DNA of 64,000 nucleotides from Bradyrhizobium cenepequi (GTDB taxonomy: Bacteria > Pseudomonadota > Alphaproteobacteria > Rhizobiales > Xanthobacteraceae): the NCBI RefSeq assembly GCF_020329485.1, contig NZ_JAGKJI010000001.1, positions 558,001 through 622,000 on the forward strand, written 5' to 3'. Below are positions 43,374 to 51,497 of this stretch, one piece after another (the stretch's first letter is position 1; each line of letters begins with the position of its first letter). Under the pieces are notes generated by a model. It saw nothing but the letters and a program-made list of their open reading frames with translations. It was not told where the DNA came from and ran no database searches. Made by a program: the position numbers and the translations under genes.

Positions 43374-43561
43374 GCGCAAATTCCACCACGTTGTCGGCGG
43401 GCCGATCGCCAGTCCGTCGAGAAGGGCTCGCGTCGGCTTCAAGCCGCCGGGACGGAGCACGCGCTTGCCGAGGCGGGCAGCAGCCAATGCTCCGGCATTC
43501 TTGCGACGTCGAGGTCGCTGCCGGGCAGATCGATATTTTGGGCGGAATGAATGTCTGTCAT
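43371..43561 (-). pseudogene. Remnant of a class I SAM-dependent methyltransferase gene (N-terminal part only)
   Basis: On the minus strand an ATG at 43561 follows a good AGGAGAG site and reads MTDIHSAQNIDLPGSDLDVA, then RMPEHWLL. One missing base shifts the frame, after which RLGKRVLRPGG and LKPTRALLDGLAIGP are read. A second missing base precedes DNVVEFAP. These blocks match the N-terminus of a methyltransferase family found in Rhizobiales. Homology ends exactly at the SDR stop codon on the other strand, before the SAM-binding GxGxG would be completed. The stump lies 43 bases after the DUF6522 gene, so it was once the second gene of that operon. Confidence 0.65.
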
Positions 43562-43604
43562 GCGTGATCTCTCCTGCTTGGCGGACTGACGAGTGACCCC
43601 TTCG

Positions 43605-43940
43605 TTAGGCGCCCGTCTGATAAAGCGAGTCCGGAATGGGCCGGTCGCCGAAGTCGATGGCCGATTTGCGAAGGACGCGGCCTGACGGATCCGTAACCAG
43701 TCGCGCGCGGCGGTTGCGGTGGAAGAAGGTCAGCCGGAATTCACCCTCGTGGTCATCGACCCCGCGCTCGCAGGCGCTCGTGATCTTCCCTTCGCGCATC
43801 AGGACCGGCACCCGCGAGGCGGGTACGTGTAGAAGCTCGCCGATAAGCGCTGCGTCGACCAGGAACGTGTTGTCGTCGAACTCGATGGCGCCGCGGTCGG
43901 ACGGCCTTGGAGGCTTGGTTTCGTGAGGGCTCTCGATCAT
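43605..43940 (-). CDS. DUF6522 family protein
   Basis: A 111-residue cytoplasmic protein with acidic N-terminus. The core (IEFDDNTFLVDAALIGELLH, VLMREGKITSACERGVDDHE, then EFRLTFFHRNRRARLVTDPS) matches the DUF6522 family as I remember it; the function is not established. In alphaproteobacteria such genes often accompany DUF2249 and nitrogen-oxide-related genes. It diverges from the small plus-strand genes, and a perfect AT-rich palindrome lies between the starts. Confidence 0.72.
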   Translation of the reverse strand: MIESPHETKPPRPSDRGAIEFDDNTFLVDAALIGELLHVPASRVPVLMREGKITSACERGVDDHEGEFRLTFFHRNRRARLVTDPSGRVLRKSAIDFGDRPIPDSLYQTGA

Positions 43941-43965
43941 CGTATTTCTCCTTGTCGCGGCGCCT

Positions 43966-43994
43966 AATAAGATATATATAAGATATATCTTATT
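43966..43994. promoter_or_regulatory. Perfect 12-5-12 AT-rich palindrome, candidate NsrR-like (Rrf2) operator
   Basis: AATAAGATATAT (43966-43977), spacer ATAAG, and ATATATCTTATT (43983-43994) form a perfect inverted repeat in otherwise GC-rich DNA. The half-site AAGATATAT occurs twice as a direct repeat too. The known NsrR consensus has AAGATG-like half-sites in an 11-1-11 array, and this sequence read as AAGATATATAT-A-AGATATATCTT fits with one mismatch between halves. It sits 25 bases before the DUF6522 start and 17 bases before the plus-strand start, where binding would block both promoters. Confidence 0.6.
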
Positions 43995-44011
43995 GCATGA
44001 GAGGTCAATCC

Positions 44012-44521
44012 ATGACCATTCCAGTCCGGCTGGATGTCCGCACCGAAGCGCAGCCCGCGCTGCTCAACCGCCAATATTTGCAGCCGGCAGCGAAGCCCTC
44101 CGTCGCCCGGCCGGAGCTTTCAACGGCTGAACTCGCGTTCCGGATCTTCGCTGCTTTCCGCGCCCATCCGCACATCAACAATGTGCTGACACACATTGCG
44201 CGGGCCAACTGGGTTCAGGTGGAGCAGTCGCTCAACCGGATACTCGATGTCGCGACGGAGAGTGAGGGGCTTTCACCGCTCGAGCAGAACATCGTCGATC
44301 TGATGGTCGCCGAGCGCGGCGTCACGGGGAAGATCCTCAAGCCCTGTTTCCATGCTGTTCTGCACAGGCTGCTGGCGCGTGATCGTGCCGAACAGCTGAT
44401 CTGTCATATCGAAGCCCTGTTTTTTGAACTCGAGTGGAAGGCCCAACGCCCGCCGCCGGCGACGCCTGCACCGAGCGAATCCTCCCGGGAGTTAGACGAT
44501 GCTGGACGCGGGCCGCAGTGA
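44012..44521 (+). CDS. Protein of unknown function, first gene of the palindrome-controlled locus
   Basis: I do not recognise this 169-residue protein. The start MTIPVRLDVRTEA has GAGAGG at the right distance; an ATG five codons upstream lies against the palindrome and is less likely. It has no signal peptide or membrane span. Its central part is helical with several histidines (AFRAHPHINNVLTHI, KPCFHAVLHRLL, ICHIEALFFELEW), and the tail is Pro/Ser-rich. Its last bases overlap the DUF2249 gene by 23, implying coexpression. A heme- or metal-related role is only a thought prompted by the histidines and the context. Confidence 0.7.
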   Translation: MTIPVRLDVRTEAQPALLNRQYLQPAAKPSVARPELSTAELAFRIFAAFRAHPHINNVLTHIARANWVQVEQSLNRILDVATESEGLSPLEQNIVDLMVAERGVTGKILKPCFHAVLHRLLARDRAEQLICHIEALFFELEWKAQRPPPATPAPSESSRELDDAGRGPQ

Positions 44522-44783
44522 ACGCGTGATCAACGTGGCGGACATCGATCCGCGACACCGTCATGAGATCCTTTCTCGCCTGGTCGAGCATCTCGCCCCG
44601 GATGCCACGCTTCAGATCGTTGTGGATCACGATCCCAGGCGGCTGCGCCTGCGGCTCGAAGCACGACATGGTGCACGCTGCGGCTGGTCGTACCTGGAGC
44701 AGGGCCCCGATGTCTGGCGCGTTCGCCTGCGCCTGCTCGGTTCCCGAAGTGGAGATACGACAATGGAGGAAGGGAAATGTTGA
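44499..44783 (+). CDS. DUF2249 domain protein
   Basis: A 94-residue TusA-like small protein. NVADIDPRHRHEILSRLVEH, then LRLRLEARHGARCGWSYLEQ and a final DVWRVRLRLLG are the DUF2249 pattern, a domain often found beside hemerythrin-like and nitrogen-oxide genes. The function is not known. It overlaps both neighbours (23 bases upstream, 7 bases downstream), so the three plus-strand genes form one operon. Confidence 0.75.
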   Translation: MLDAGRSERVINVADIDPRHRHEILSRLVEHLAPDATLQIVVDHDPRRLRLRLEARHGARCGWSYLEQGPDVWRVRLRLLGSRSGDTTMEEGKC

Positions 44784-45073
44784 GCAATTCCCATCACGAT
44801 ATGCGCCCGGCGGACGAGAAGGAACGAATCCATCTCGAATGGCTGATCCGCGAGGACTTTGAGCGGTGCCATCCCGGCGAGACATTGGAGGATATCAAGC
44901 GCCGGTCGTCATTTTCGAAAGAAGACAAGGGACTTCTTCGCGACTGGATGGCGGTTGCGGCAATTCGAGCCGCAGCCAGTCGGGCCGGCAGGACCGGTCA
45001 TCCCGCTTTGTCGAACTCGCTTTCCGAGCGTCTCCCCACACGAGACGCGTCAGCGAACGATTGCTCAGCCTGA
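44777..45073 (+). CDS. Hypothetical protein, third gene of the DUF2249 operon
   Basis: A 98-residue hydrophilic protein with an AGGGA site in the preceding gene. MRPADEKERIHLEWLIREDF and CHPGETLEDIKRRSSFSKED look like a compact helical domain; the last 25 residues are low in hydrophobics and may be disordered. I do not recognise a family. Coupling to the DUF2249 gene is the only functional hint. The following 150 bases before the convergent DUF417 gene hold nothing I can support. Confidence 0.6.
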   Translation: MLSNSHHDMRPADEKERIHLEWLIREDFERCHPGETLEDIKRRSSFSKEDKGLLRDWMAVAAIRAAASRAGRTGHPALSNSLSERLPTRDASANDCSA

Positions 45074-45222
45074 GAGCATACGCTCCAATGGCTTGATGAA
45101 ATCCGATCATGGCAAACCCGCGGCGGATACCTGGGTTGACCGCCTTCTCATGTTGCTGAACGCGCAATCGCCGGCGGACTTTCCGCTCGCCGGCGACGTA
45201 TCGCCATCGGCAGAGTGCCGCG

Positions 45223-45729
45223 TTATTGCGGCATCAGGCGAACCACGTCCTGCCTCAGGAGGTAGAGCGAGACGGCAAGCAGAACGACGTCCTTCATCAG
45301 GAAGGGCACGTTGCCCGTCATCGCGGGGAAGCCTCCCGCCGCGACGTCCCATCCGTCCGGCATGAACGGGATGATGGTGACGGTCGCGATGAAGGTGCCC
45401 GTCGAGCCGAGGGCGCCAAGAACGCCGAGCCGCTTGTCCCAGAAGCCTGCGAGCAGCAGGGACCCGAACGTCCATTCCGAGATGCCGAGGAAATGGCTGG
45501 CGCCGGCGTGGCCGAACACGGGATAGAGCCACCAGATCAGCGGCCCGTTGCTGATGAACGGGACCAGCCTTTCGAATTCATACGGAAACCACTTCTGGTA
45601 ACCGAAGAAGAAGAACATGATCACCATGGAGGCCCGGACGACGTGGTAGTCGAGATCCTCCGCGAGCAAGCCGGACCGGTGCAGCGCGCGGAGAATCGGA
45701 TTTCGCGTGGTGTTGGCAAGCGTGGACAT
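45223..45729 (-). CDS. DUF417 (YkgB-like) inner-membrane protein
   Basis: A 168-residue membrane protein starting MSTLANTTRNPILRALHRSG. It has four hydrophobic spans; MVIMFFFFGYQKWFPYEFER and PVFGHAGASHFLGISEWTFG are the DUF417 signatures. E. coli homologues (YkgB/RclC type) are linked to reactive chlorine stress. A longer frame exists upstream but overlaps the preceding gene. Its neighbour encodes an AhpD-like protein, which fits an oxidant or electrophile response. Confidence 0.85.
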   Translation of the reverse strand: MSTLANTTRNPILRALHRSGLLAEDLDYHVVRASMVIMFFFFGYQKWFPYEFERLVPFISNGPLIWWLYPVFGHAGASHFLGISEWTFGSLLLAGFWDKRLGVLGALGSTGTFIATVTIIPFMPDGWDVAAGGFPAMTGNVPFLMKDVVLLAVSLYLLRQDVVRLMPQ

Positions 45730-45767
45730 GGTCGTGATCCTTGTTGAAGATGTGACTGAGCGTCGCC

Positions 45768-46304
45768 TCACGCGACTGCGGGAAAGTCGATCTCGGTGTC
45801 GTTGATGCGGTTGAAGACGTTGGTGAAGGCGATGGTCGCGAAGGCCAGGCTGATGTCGACCAACTGGGCATCGCTGTAGCCCGCAGCCTTGATCGCAGCG
45901 AAATCCTCGTCGCTGACGGTGCCGCTGGACTGCGCGAGCTTGCGGACGAAACGGACCAGCGCATCGCGCTTGCTATCGCCCGTAGGATGGCCTTCGCGGA
46001 TCTGCTTGAGCACGTCCGGATTCACCCCGGCGAGCTGGGCGAGATGATTATGGGCGGCAACGCAGTAGTCGCAGCCGGCGGCGGCACTGATGACGAGCTT
46101 GATCACCTCCTGATCGCGCTTGGTCAGGCTGCCCGCGGCGAGCACGGCGTCGGCGACGAGGATCGACTTGAGGGCGGCCGGTCCGTGGGCGGCAATGGCC
46201 GCAAAGGCGTTCGGGACCTTGCCAACGGCCTTCTTGATCTGGGCATGGACCTGGCCAGAGAGGCCGGTGTCAGCTTCGAGATTCGGGACTGCAAGACGGG
46301 ACAT
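45768..46304 (-). CDS. Carboxymuconolactone decarboxylase / AhpD-like protein
   Basis: A 178-residue helical protein with the AhpD-type redox motif GCDYCVAAHNH: Cys78, Cys81 and His85. Such proteins are peroxidase partners or, in other branches, gamma-carboxymuconolactone decarboxylases; presence of CxxC points to the redox branch. It is the first gene of a two-gene operon with DUF417 and diverges from an AraC-family regulator. Confidence 0.87.
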   Translation of the reverse strand: MSRLAVPNLEADTGLSGQVHAQIKKAVGKVPNAFAAIAAHGPAALKSILVADAVLAAGSLTKRDQEVIKLVISAAAGCDYCVAAHNHLAQLAGVNPDVLKQIREGHPTGDSKRDALVRFVRKLAQSSGTVSDEDFAAIKAAGYSDAQLVDISLAFATIAFTNVFNRINDTEIDFPAVA

Positions 46305-46362
46305 GGTGACACTCCTTGTCGAGGGTTGGTGAACGATTGCGGAGTGACAGTATGACCCGTTC

Positions 46363-46412
46363 TTGAGACGTTGAATGTCTATTAGGCTCGATTATATGCT
46401 CTGTCGTCTCAA
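46363..46412. promoter_or_regulatory. 8-base inverted repeat between AhpD-like and AraC-family genes
   Basis: TTGAGACG (46363-46370) and CGTCTCAA (46405-46412) are exact reverse complements with 34 bases between, all inside the 131-base divergent gap. Spacing of about four helical turns between arm centres suits binding of an AraC-family dimer. A GGGAGG site precedes the regulator start. Confidence 0.45.
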
Positions 46413-46435
46413 CCGCATCACTTCGGGAGGTCGCC

Positions 46436-47413
46436 ATGGATTGGCTCAGCCGGCTGTTCGAAATGATGCCGGTGCGCGGACGGCTCGACCTGCGCTGCTC
46501 TTACGGCGCGCCGTGGCGCATCGATCAGGGGCCCGGCGAGCCGAACGAGATCCCGTATCACGCGGTTGTCGGCGGCTCGGCGCTGCTGGAAGACCCGGCG
46601 GGTGGGCGACCGCTTCACCTGGAGGCGGGCGACATCCTGCTGCTTCCGGGCAATCCGCGCCATGTGATGCACGACGGCAGCGGCGCGCGGCCGAAGCCGG
46701 CACGAAATCGCCAGCAGCTCAACCTCGTGATCAGTAAGAACACCGGCAGGGGCGAGCGGCTCGACCTGCTGTGCGGACATTTCGCGATCGCGCCCCCGCA
46801 CGATCGGCTTTTGCGCAGCTATCTCCCGTCACGCCTGGTCGTGCATGCCGGCGCTCGAGCGAGGCAAAAGGACACCGGCGCGCAGCTCGCAGGTCTCGTC
46901 GCCCTGATGCGCAACGAGTCGGCAGACGATCACCTTGGCGGCCGCGCAATGCTCAACGCGCTCTCTACGGCGATGTTCGCGCTTGTGCTGCGCCTCGCGA
47001 GCGAGATCACGGATGCGCCGCGCAGTCTCCTTGCCTTGGCCGGTCATCCCCGCTTGGCACCGGCTCTGGCCGCCCTGTTCAACGAGCCGGCGCGTGCATG
47101 GTCGCTGCCCGAGTTGGCGGAGTTGTGCAACATGTCGCGGGCCACGCTCGCCCGCCAGTTCCAGGATAAGCTCGGACGATCGGCCAGCGAACTCCTGACC
47201 GATATCCGGATGACGCTCGCAGCGAACGAACTGAGGAAATCCTCGCTTTCGACCGGCGCCATGGCGGAAGCGGTCGGCTATCAGTCCGAAGCGGCGTTCC
47301 AGCGCGCCTTCAAGAGCCACATGGGCTTCACGCCGGCGCAGTGGCGCAAGATGCAGGAGGCGTCCGGCCGGAACGCCTTCGTAACGTCTGCGGGAGCGGC
47401 AAATGTGAAATAG
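46436..47413 (+). CDS. AraC-family transcriptional regulator with cupin domain
   Basis: A 325-residue regulator. The N-terminal half is a cupin_6 type sensor (MDWLSRLFEMMPVRGRLDLR, GDILLLPGNPRHVMHDG). The C-terminal hundred residues contain two helix-turn-helix units: SLPELAELCNMSRATLARQF and GAMAEAVGYQSEAAFQRAFK. Proteins with this layout regulate adjacent AhpD-, DUF417- or oxidoreductase-encoding genes in many proteobacteria. It likely activates the divergent pair. Confidence 0.9.
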   Translation: MDWLSRLFEMMPVRGRLDLRCSYGAPWRIDQGPGEPNEIPYHAVVGGSALLEDPAGGRPLHLEAGDILLLPGNPRHVMHDGSGARPKPARNRQQLNLVISKNTGRGERLDLLCGHFAIAPPHDRLLRSYLPSRLVVHAGARARQKDTGAQLAGLVALMRNESADDHLGGRAMLNALSTAMFALVLRLASEITDAPRSLLALAGHPRLAPALAALFNEPARAWSLPELAELCNMSRATLARQFQDKLGRSASELLTDIRMTLAANELRKSSLSTGAMAEAVGYQSEAAFQRAFKSHMGFTPAQWRKMQEASGRNAFVTSAGAANVK

Positions 47414-47504
47414 GCAGACGAACAGTCGCGTCGCGCGCAATGGCATACAAGCTCGTGGGTGTCTACTGGCGCCACCGACACCGGTGCACTAAATACTTCC
47501 GGCC

Positions 47505-48311
47505 ATGCAAGACCACGTGCTCGAGGACTTCATCAACCGCCACTCACGTCTGTTCGTCCTGACGGGAGCAGGCTGTAGCACAAACTCCGGCATCCCGGAC
47601 TATCGCGATAGCGACGGCAGGTGGAAGCGGACACCGCCGGTAACTTACCAAGCCTTCATTCGCGAACACGCGACCCAGCAGCGGTATTGGGCTCGGAGTC
47701 TGATCGGGTGGCGGAGGTTCGGCAGTGCGCGGCCTAACGACGCCCACCATGCGCTGGCCAAGCTGGAAGCGAAGGGACGAAGCAAAATTCTCCTGACCCA
47801 AAATGTGGATGGGCTTCACCAGGCCGCGGGCAGCAAGCAGGTCATCGACCTGCATGGACGACTTGATGTGGTTCGGTGCCTGGGATGCGCGTCGACGACG
47901 CCGAGGTCGACCTTTCAGGACGAACTGGCTCGCTTGAATGGCGCGTGGCTCGCCTTGGACGCTGCGGTCGCTCCAGACGGAGACGCCGATGTTGAGAAGG
48001 AAGATTTCTCAAGTTTTGTTGTACCGCGTTGCCAATTATGCGGTGGTGTTCTCAAGCCGGACGTCGTCTTCTTCGGCGAAAATGTTTCGCGAAACGTCGT
48101 CGCCGCCGCGCAAGGACATCTGGGCGAAGCCGACGGCGTGTTGATCGTCGGTTCCTCGCTTATGGTCTATTCCGGCTTTCGGTTCGTGCAGATGGCAGCT
48201 CAAAATGGCCTGCCAATCGCGGCCGTCAATCTCGGTCGGACCCGTGCCGATCATCTTCTCACATTGAAGGTGGAAGATCGTTGCGAAGCGGCGCTTGCCT
48301 TCCTGCTGTGA
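47505..48311 (+). CDS. Sir2-family NAD-dependent protein deacylase
   Basis: A 268-residue sirtuin. The NAD-binding GAGCSTNSGIPDYRD lies at residues 21-35, TQNVDGLH at 98-105, and the catalytic His117 in DLHG. Zinc ligands are Cys125, Cys128, Cys176 and Cys179, with an insertion of about 45 residues between the pairs, longer than in short bacterial sirtuins and resembling class II (SIRT4-like) proteins. These remove acyl groups from lysines or act as ADP-ribosyl or lipoamidase enzymes. It appears to be a single-gene unit. Confidence 0.9.
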   Translation: MQDHVLEDFINRHSRLFVLTGAGCSTNSGIPDYRDSDGRWKRTPPVTYQAFIREHATQQRYWARSLIGWRRFGSARPNDAHHALAKLEAKGRSKILLTQNVDGLHQAAGSKQVIDLHGRLDVVRCLGCASTTPRSTFQDELARLNGAWLALDAAVAPDGDADVEKEDFSSFVVPRCQLCGGVLKPDVVFFGENVSRNVVAAAQGHLGEADGVLIVGSSLMVYSGFRFVQMAAQNGLPIAAVNLGRTRADHLLTLKVEDRCEAALAFLL

Positions 48312-48347
48312 GAAATACCGCGAGCATCAGGAACGACAGAACTGCGG

Positions 48348-49124
48348 TCAGCCTCCAATAGCCCAAAGGATACCGTTCGTCAGGAGGCGTTGGTATCGAG
48401 CGTCGCGCCATACCGAAGCCTCATGGCCGAGCGCTGTGTAGAATACTCGCCCCTGGCCGTAAGATCGAGTCCAGGCGAGAGGCCAGCCGTAGAATCGTTG
48501 CTGCACCCCTGGCTTGCCAAGATCCGCGGAGTTTTGGTCGAGGCGCAGCAGCACCTGCGATCCACGATGGTCGAAGTCGCTGATTTGGTAGATCTCGTCC
48601 TCGAGTCGCCACGTTTGGCCGAGATGCGCGACCAGTGGATTTTTGGGATCGACGACCTGGATGGTCACGGCCTGATGCCATGGATGACCGTTAAAGTAGC
48701 CACCGACGAGATCAAGATAATCAGGCCATGCGTAGAACGTGTCCGTGGCTGAATGAACACCGAGGAAACCACCGCCTGAGCGCACAAAGTCAAGAAGAGC
48801 TGCTTTTTCCGCGTCGCTCATTGGAAGTTCTCCGGTGGTGTAAAACATCACCGCGGCGTAACGCCTGAGATTCTCCGTTGAAAACTCGGATGTGTCTTCC
48901 GTGACAGTGACCTCGAAAGCACCGGAACTCCGTCCAAGCTGTGTCAGTATCGACCTGGAAAACGGTATGACTTCGTGCCGATAACCGGCAGAAAGTGTGA
49001 AGTAGAGGATGCGTTCCAGCTGGCGCTCTGCATGGGCGCCAAGCGGTTGGATCGCAGCCGCGCTGCCGAGAAGTGCCAGGAACTCGCGTCGCCTCACGGT
49101 TTCTCCTGAAGCCTGCGCAATCAT
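48348..49124 (-). CDS. ThuA-like domain protein, Tat-exported
   Basis: A 258-residue protein. The start MIAQASGETVRRREFLALLG gives a twin-arginine-like signal ending near AHA (residue 33). The ThuA glutamine-amidotransferase-like fold is shown by LYFTLSAGYRHEVIPFS, VMFYTTGELPMSDAEKAAL, SGGGFLGVHSATDTFYAWPD and GRVFYTALGHEASVW. ThuA of rhizobia is involved in trehalose use; more distant relatives are of unknown function. It lies just beyond the 3' end of fliI on the same strand and is the boundary gene of the flagellar region. Confidence 0.82.
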   Translation of the reverse strand: MIAQASGETVRRREFLALLGSAAAIQPLGAHAERQLERILYFTLSAGYRHEVIPFSRSILTQLGRSSGAFEVTVTEDTSEFSTENLRRYAAVMFYTTGELPMSDAEKAALLDFVRSGGGFLGVHSATDTFYAWPDYLDLVGGYFNGHPWHQAVTIQVVDPKNPLVAHLGQTWRLEDEIYQISDFDHRGSQVLLRLDQNSADLGKPGVQQRFYGWPLAWTRSYGQGRVFYTALGHEASVWRDARYQRLLTNGILWAIGG

Positions 49125-49251
49125 AATCGCGCCCGCACCAACTGGAAGGGCGTTCTCCGCCTGTCCCTCATCACCTGTCCGGTTGTGCTGTATTGAGCTA
49201 CTTCGAAGAGCGGCAACCAGCTCAGCTGAAATGCCGACCACCTTACACCAT

Positions 49252-50583
49252 CTACTCGATTGCTGCCTTAATAAGATTGAGCAATTCCTGGTACGGCTCA
49301 CGGCTTGGCGGATCCGACGGTGCTTGCCGCATCAGATCGTAGATCTTCGGAACGAGTTGGACGGCTTGATCGAGTTCGCTGTCGCGACCGGGCTGGTAGC
49401 CGCCCATCAAGCGAAGATCGCGTGTGTCCTCGAAGCGCGCGATCATAGCGCGCAACTTTCGCAGCAAATTGCGTTCGTCCGCGGTCCAGACTTGCTGGGC
49501 CAGGCGCGACACCGATGAAAGGACATTGACGGCGGGATAGCGCCCCTGATCTGCGACCTCCCTGTCAAGCACGATGTGCCCATCGAGCGTGCCGCGCACC
49601 GTATCTGCCACCGGCTCGTTGTGGTCGTCGCCATCGACGAGCACCGAGTAGATGCCGGTGATCGAGCCTTGTCCATCGCTCCCGGGTCCGGACCGTTCGA
49701 GCAGGCGCGGCAGGTCGCTGAAGACGCTTGGGGCGTAGCCGCGCGCAACCGCGGGCTCGCCGGTGGCCAGCGCGATTTCGCGGGCCGCGTGCGCGAAGCG
49801 TGTCACCGAATCGACGATCAGCAGCACCGATTCGCCGCGATCGCGAAAGTATTCGGCGATTGTGGTCGCGGTCTTCGCTGCCAGGCGGCGCATCATCGGA
49901 CTCTCGTCGCTCGTGGATACCACCGTGATTGCGCGCGATTGATGCTGAGCGAGCGCCTCGTCAAGGAATTCGCGTACCTCGCGACCGCGTTCGCCGACCA
50001 AGGCCGTGACGACGGTGTCGAAGCCCTGGCTTTGGGCAAGCATGGAGAGCAATGTCGTCTTGCCGACGCCCGACCCGGCAAAAATACCAATGCGCTGCCC
50101 GACGCAGAGCGGCGTAAACAGGTCGAGCACGCGCACTCCCGTCCGTAAGGGCGTCCGCACGCGGGCGCGGCTGATAGCGGGCGGTGGGCTCGCATCCGTT
50201 GACATGATCCGCTCTCCGACCTGCAACGTACCGCCGTCGTCGAGCGGCTGAGCGAGGGCGTTGAGCACTCGGCCCTTCCAACTTGGATGCGGCGAGATCG
50301 TCTTCGGCGGAAGGCGATAGGCAACGAGGCCTAGGCCCGCCCCGATGTGGGAATCGAACGGCTTGGCCGTAATCCCGTTACCGTCGATGCGAACGACCTC
50401 GCCGAGTTGTACCTGGTTATCGATCTCGAGCCCGATCAGCTCGCCCAGTCTTACAAATCGCGAGAGGCCTGATACGCGGTAGTGCGTTGGTGCGACCTCC
50501 GAAACAATGCCGCCAACCCGGACCGTCGGCACGTCTTTGCGGAGCGACGCAAGCGTCGATTCCAGCCGCTCCAGCGCGTTCAT
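49252..50583 (-). CDS. fliI: Flagellar export ATPase FliI
   Basis: A 443-residue F1-beta-like ATPase of the flagellar type III export apparatus. Walker A is AGSGVGKTT (residues 169-177) and Walker B LLIVDS (about 254-259). The family segments GERGREVREFLDE and RGYAPSVFSDLPRLLERSG are intact. It energises unfolding and delivery of export substrates at the cytoplasmic face of the basal body. It forms a minus-strand pair with flgF, 29 bases upstream. The gene order is the rhizobial one. Confidence 0.95.
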   Translation of the reverse strand: MNALERLESTLASLRKDVPTVRVGGIVSEVAPTHYRVSGLSRFVRLGELIGLEIDNQVQLGEVVRIDGNGITAKPFDSHIGAGLGLVAYRLPPKTISPHPSWKGRVLNALAQPLDDGGTLQVGERIMSTDASPPPAISRARVRTPLRTGVRVLDLFTPLCVGQRIGIFAGSGVGKTTLLSMLAQSQGFDTVVTALVGERGREVREFLDEALAQHQSRAITVVSTSDESPMMRRLAAKTATTIAEYFRDRGESVLLIVDSVTRFAHAAREIALATGEPAVARGYAPSVFSDLPRLLERSGPGSDGQGSITGIYSVLVDGDDHNEPVADTVRGTLDGHIVLDREVADQGRYPAVNVLSSVSRLAQQVWTADERNLLRKLRAMIARFEDTRDLRLMGGYQPGRDSELDQAVQLVPKIYDLMRQAPSDPPSREPYQELLNLIKAAIE

Positions 50584-50612
50584 CGGTCACCAGGCTCCTA
50601 TGTTGCTGGCCG

Positions 50613-51344
50613 CTATGCCTTGGTCGGCTCACCAAGCGATCGAATGGCGTTCTGCATCGAGCTCTCGGAGCCCTCGACGAGGGATGTCACGCTCTGGAAC
50701 GCGCGCGACGCTGTGATTAGCTGTGTCAGCTCCGATAGCGGGTCGACGTTGGACTCCTCGACATAGCCCTGCTGAAAGCCGGTATACATGAAATCGATGA
50801 CAGGCGTCGGGGCACGGTCGGGAATGACCCCTGAATTGCCGAAGCGCTCCAGCCTTGCGCTGGCAGGAATGTCGAACAGGCCGAGCACCCCGACCTGGTT
50901 GTTGTTTTGCGTAATCGTTCCGTCTCGCGAGATCGTCAACGGTCCGCCCTCGGGATCGACGATGATCGGCATGCCGCCTGCGTCGAGTACGGGGTATCCT
51001 GCGACGGTCTGCAGTTCGCCAGTGCGATTGATCTGCATCCGGCCATCCCGTGTGTAAGCTTTACCGGTGGGAGCGCTAAACCCCATCCATGTATTGCCGA
51101 TAACGGCGACGTCGAGAGTGTTTTCGGTCCGCGTCACACTTCCGGGCTTTCGGGAGATGAAGTTTTCACCGGGGGTCGAAAAGGCGACAGGCTGGGACGC
51201 TGCGCGCGACAGTGCTGTTTCGAACTTCACGGCATCGGCGCGGAAAGCGGCTGTCTTCATGTTCGCCAGATTGTTGGCGATGGTCTCAAGCCTCTTTTCG
51301 ACGGCGACCTGAGCAGAAAGGCTGACATAGAGCGCTGATTGCAT
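50613..51344 (-). CDS. flgF: Flagellar proximal rod protein FlgF
   Basis: A 243-residue rod protein. The N-terminal rod helix reads ALYVSLSAQVAVEKRLETIA with NNLANMKTAAFRAD, and the C-terminal one QGYVEESNVDPLSELTQLI with the usual R-A-F-Q heptad. The middle shows GFSAPTGKAYTRDGRMQINR, found in FlgE/F/G proteins. It is exported without cleavage and joins FlgB, FlgC and FlgG in the rod. Its start diverges from motA. Confidence 0.94.
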   Translation of the reverse strand: MQSALYVSLSAQVAVEKRLETIANNLANMKTAAFRADAVKFETALSRAASQPVAFSTPGENFISRKPGSVTRTENTLDVAVIGNTWMGFSAPTGKAYTRDGRMQINRTGELQTVAGYPVLDAGGMPIIVDPEGGPLTISRDGTITQNNNQVGVLGLFDIPASARLERFGNSGVIPDRAPTPVIDFMYTGFQQGYVEESNVDPLSELTQLITASRAFQSVTSLVEGSESSMQNAIRSLGEPTKA

Positions 51345-51497
51345 ACCGGCTATCTTCCGATCTTTAGGTTTCTGCGCGCGGCTTGCTCGGACGTCGAGCC
51401 AGATTGGAGATCATCCGATAGGTTGCGATCGTGGGGCACCATCGCGGAAGCAACTCCTGCGCGGACACGAGGATTGAGGCCGGCGGCAAAATCGGCT

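Noticed and set aside
45096..45365. An open frame starting MKSDHGKPAADTWVDRLLML between the DUF2249 operon and DUF417 gene
   Set aside because: The first 40 residues look protein-like, but there is no ribosome-binding site, the remainder is antisense to DUF417, and I recognise no family. It could be the stump of a lost gene, but I cannot support it.
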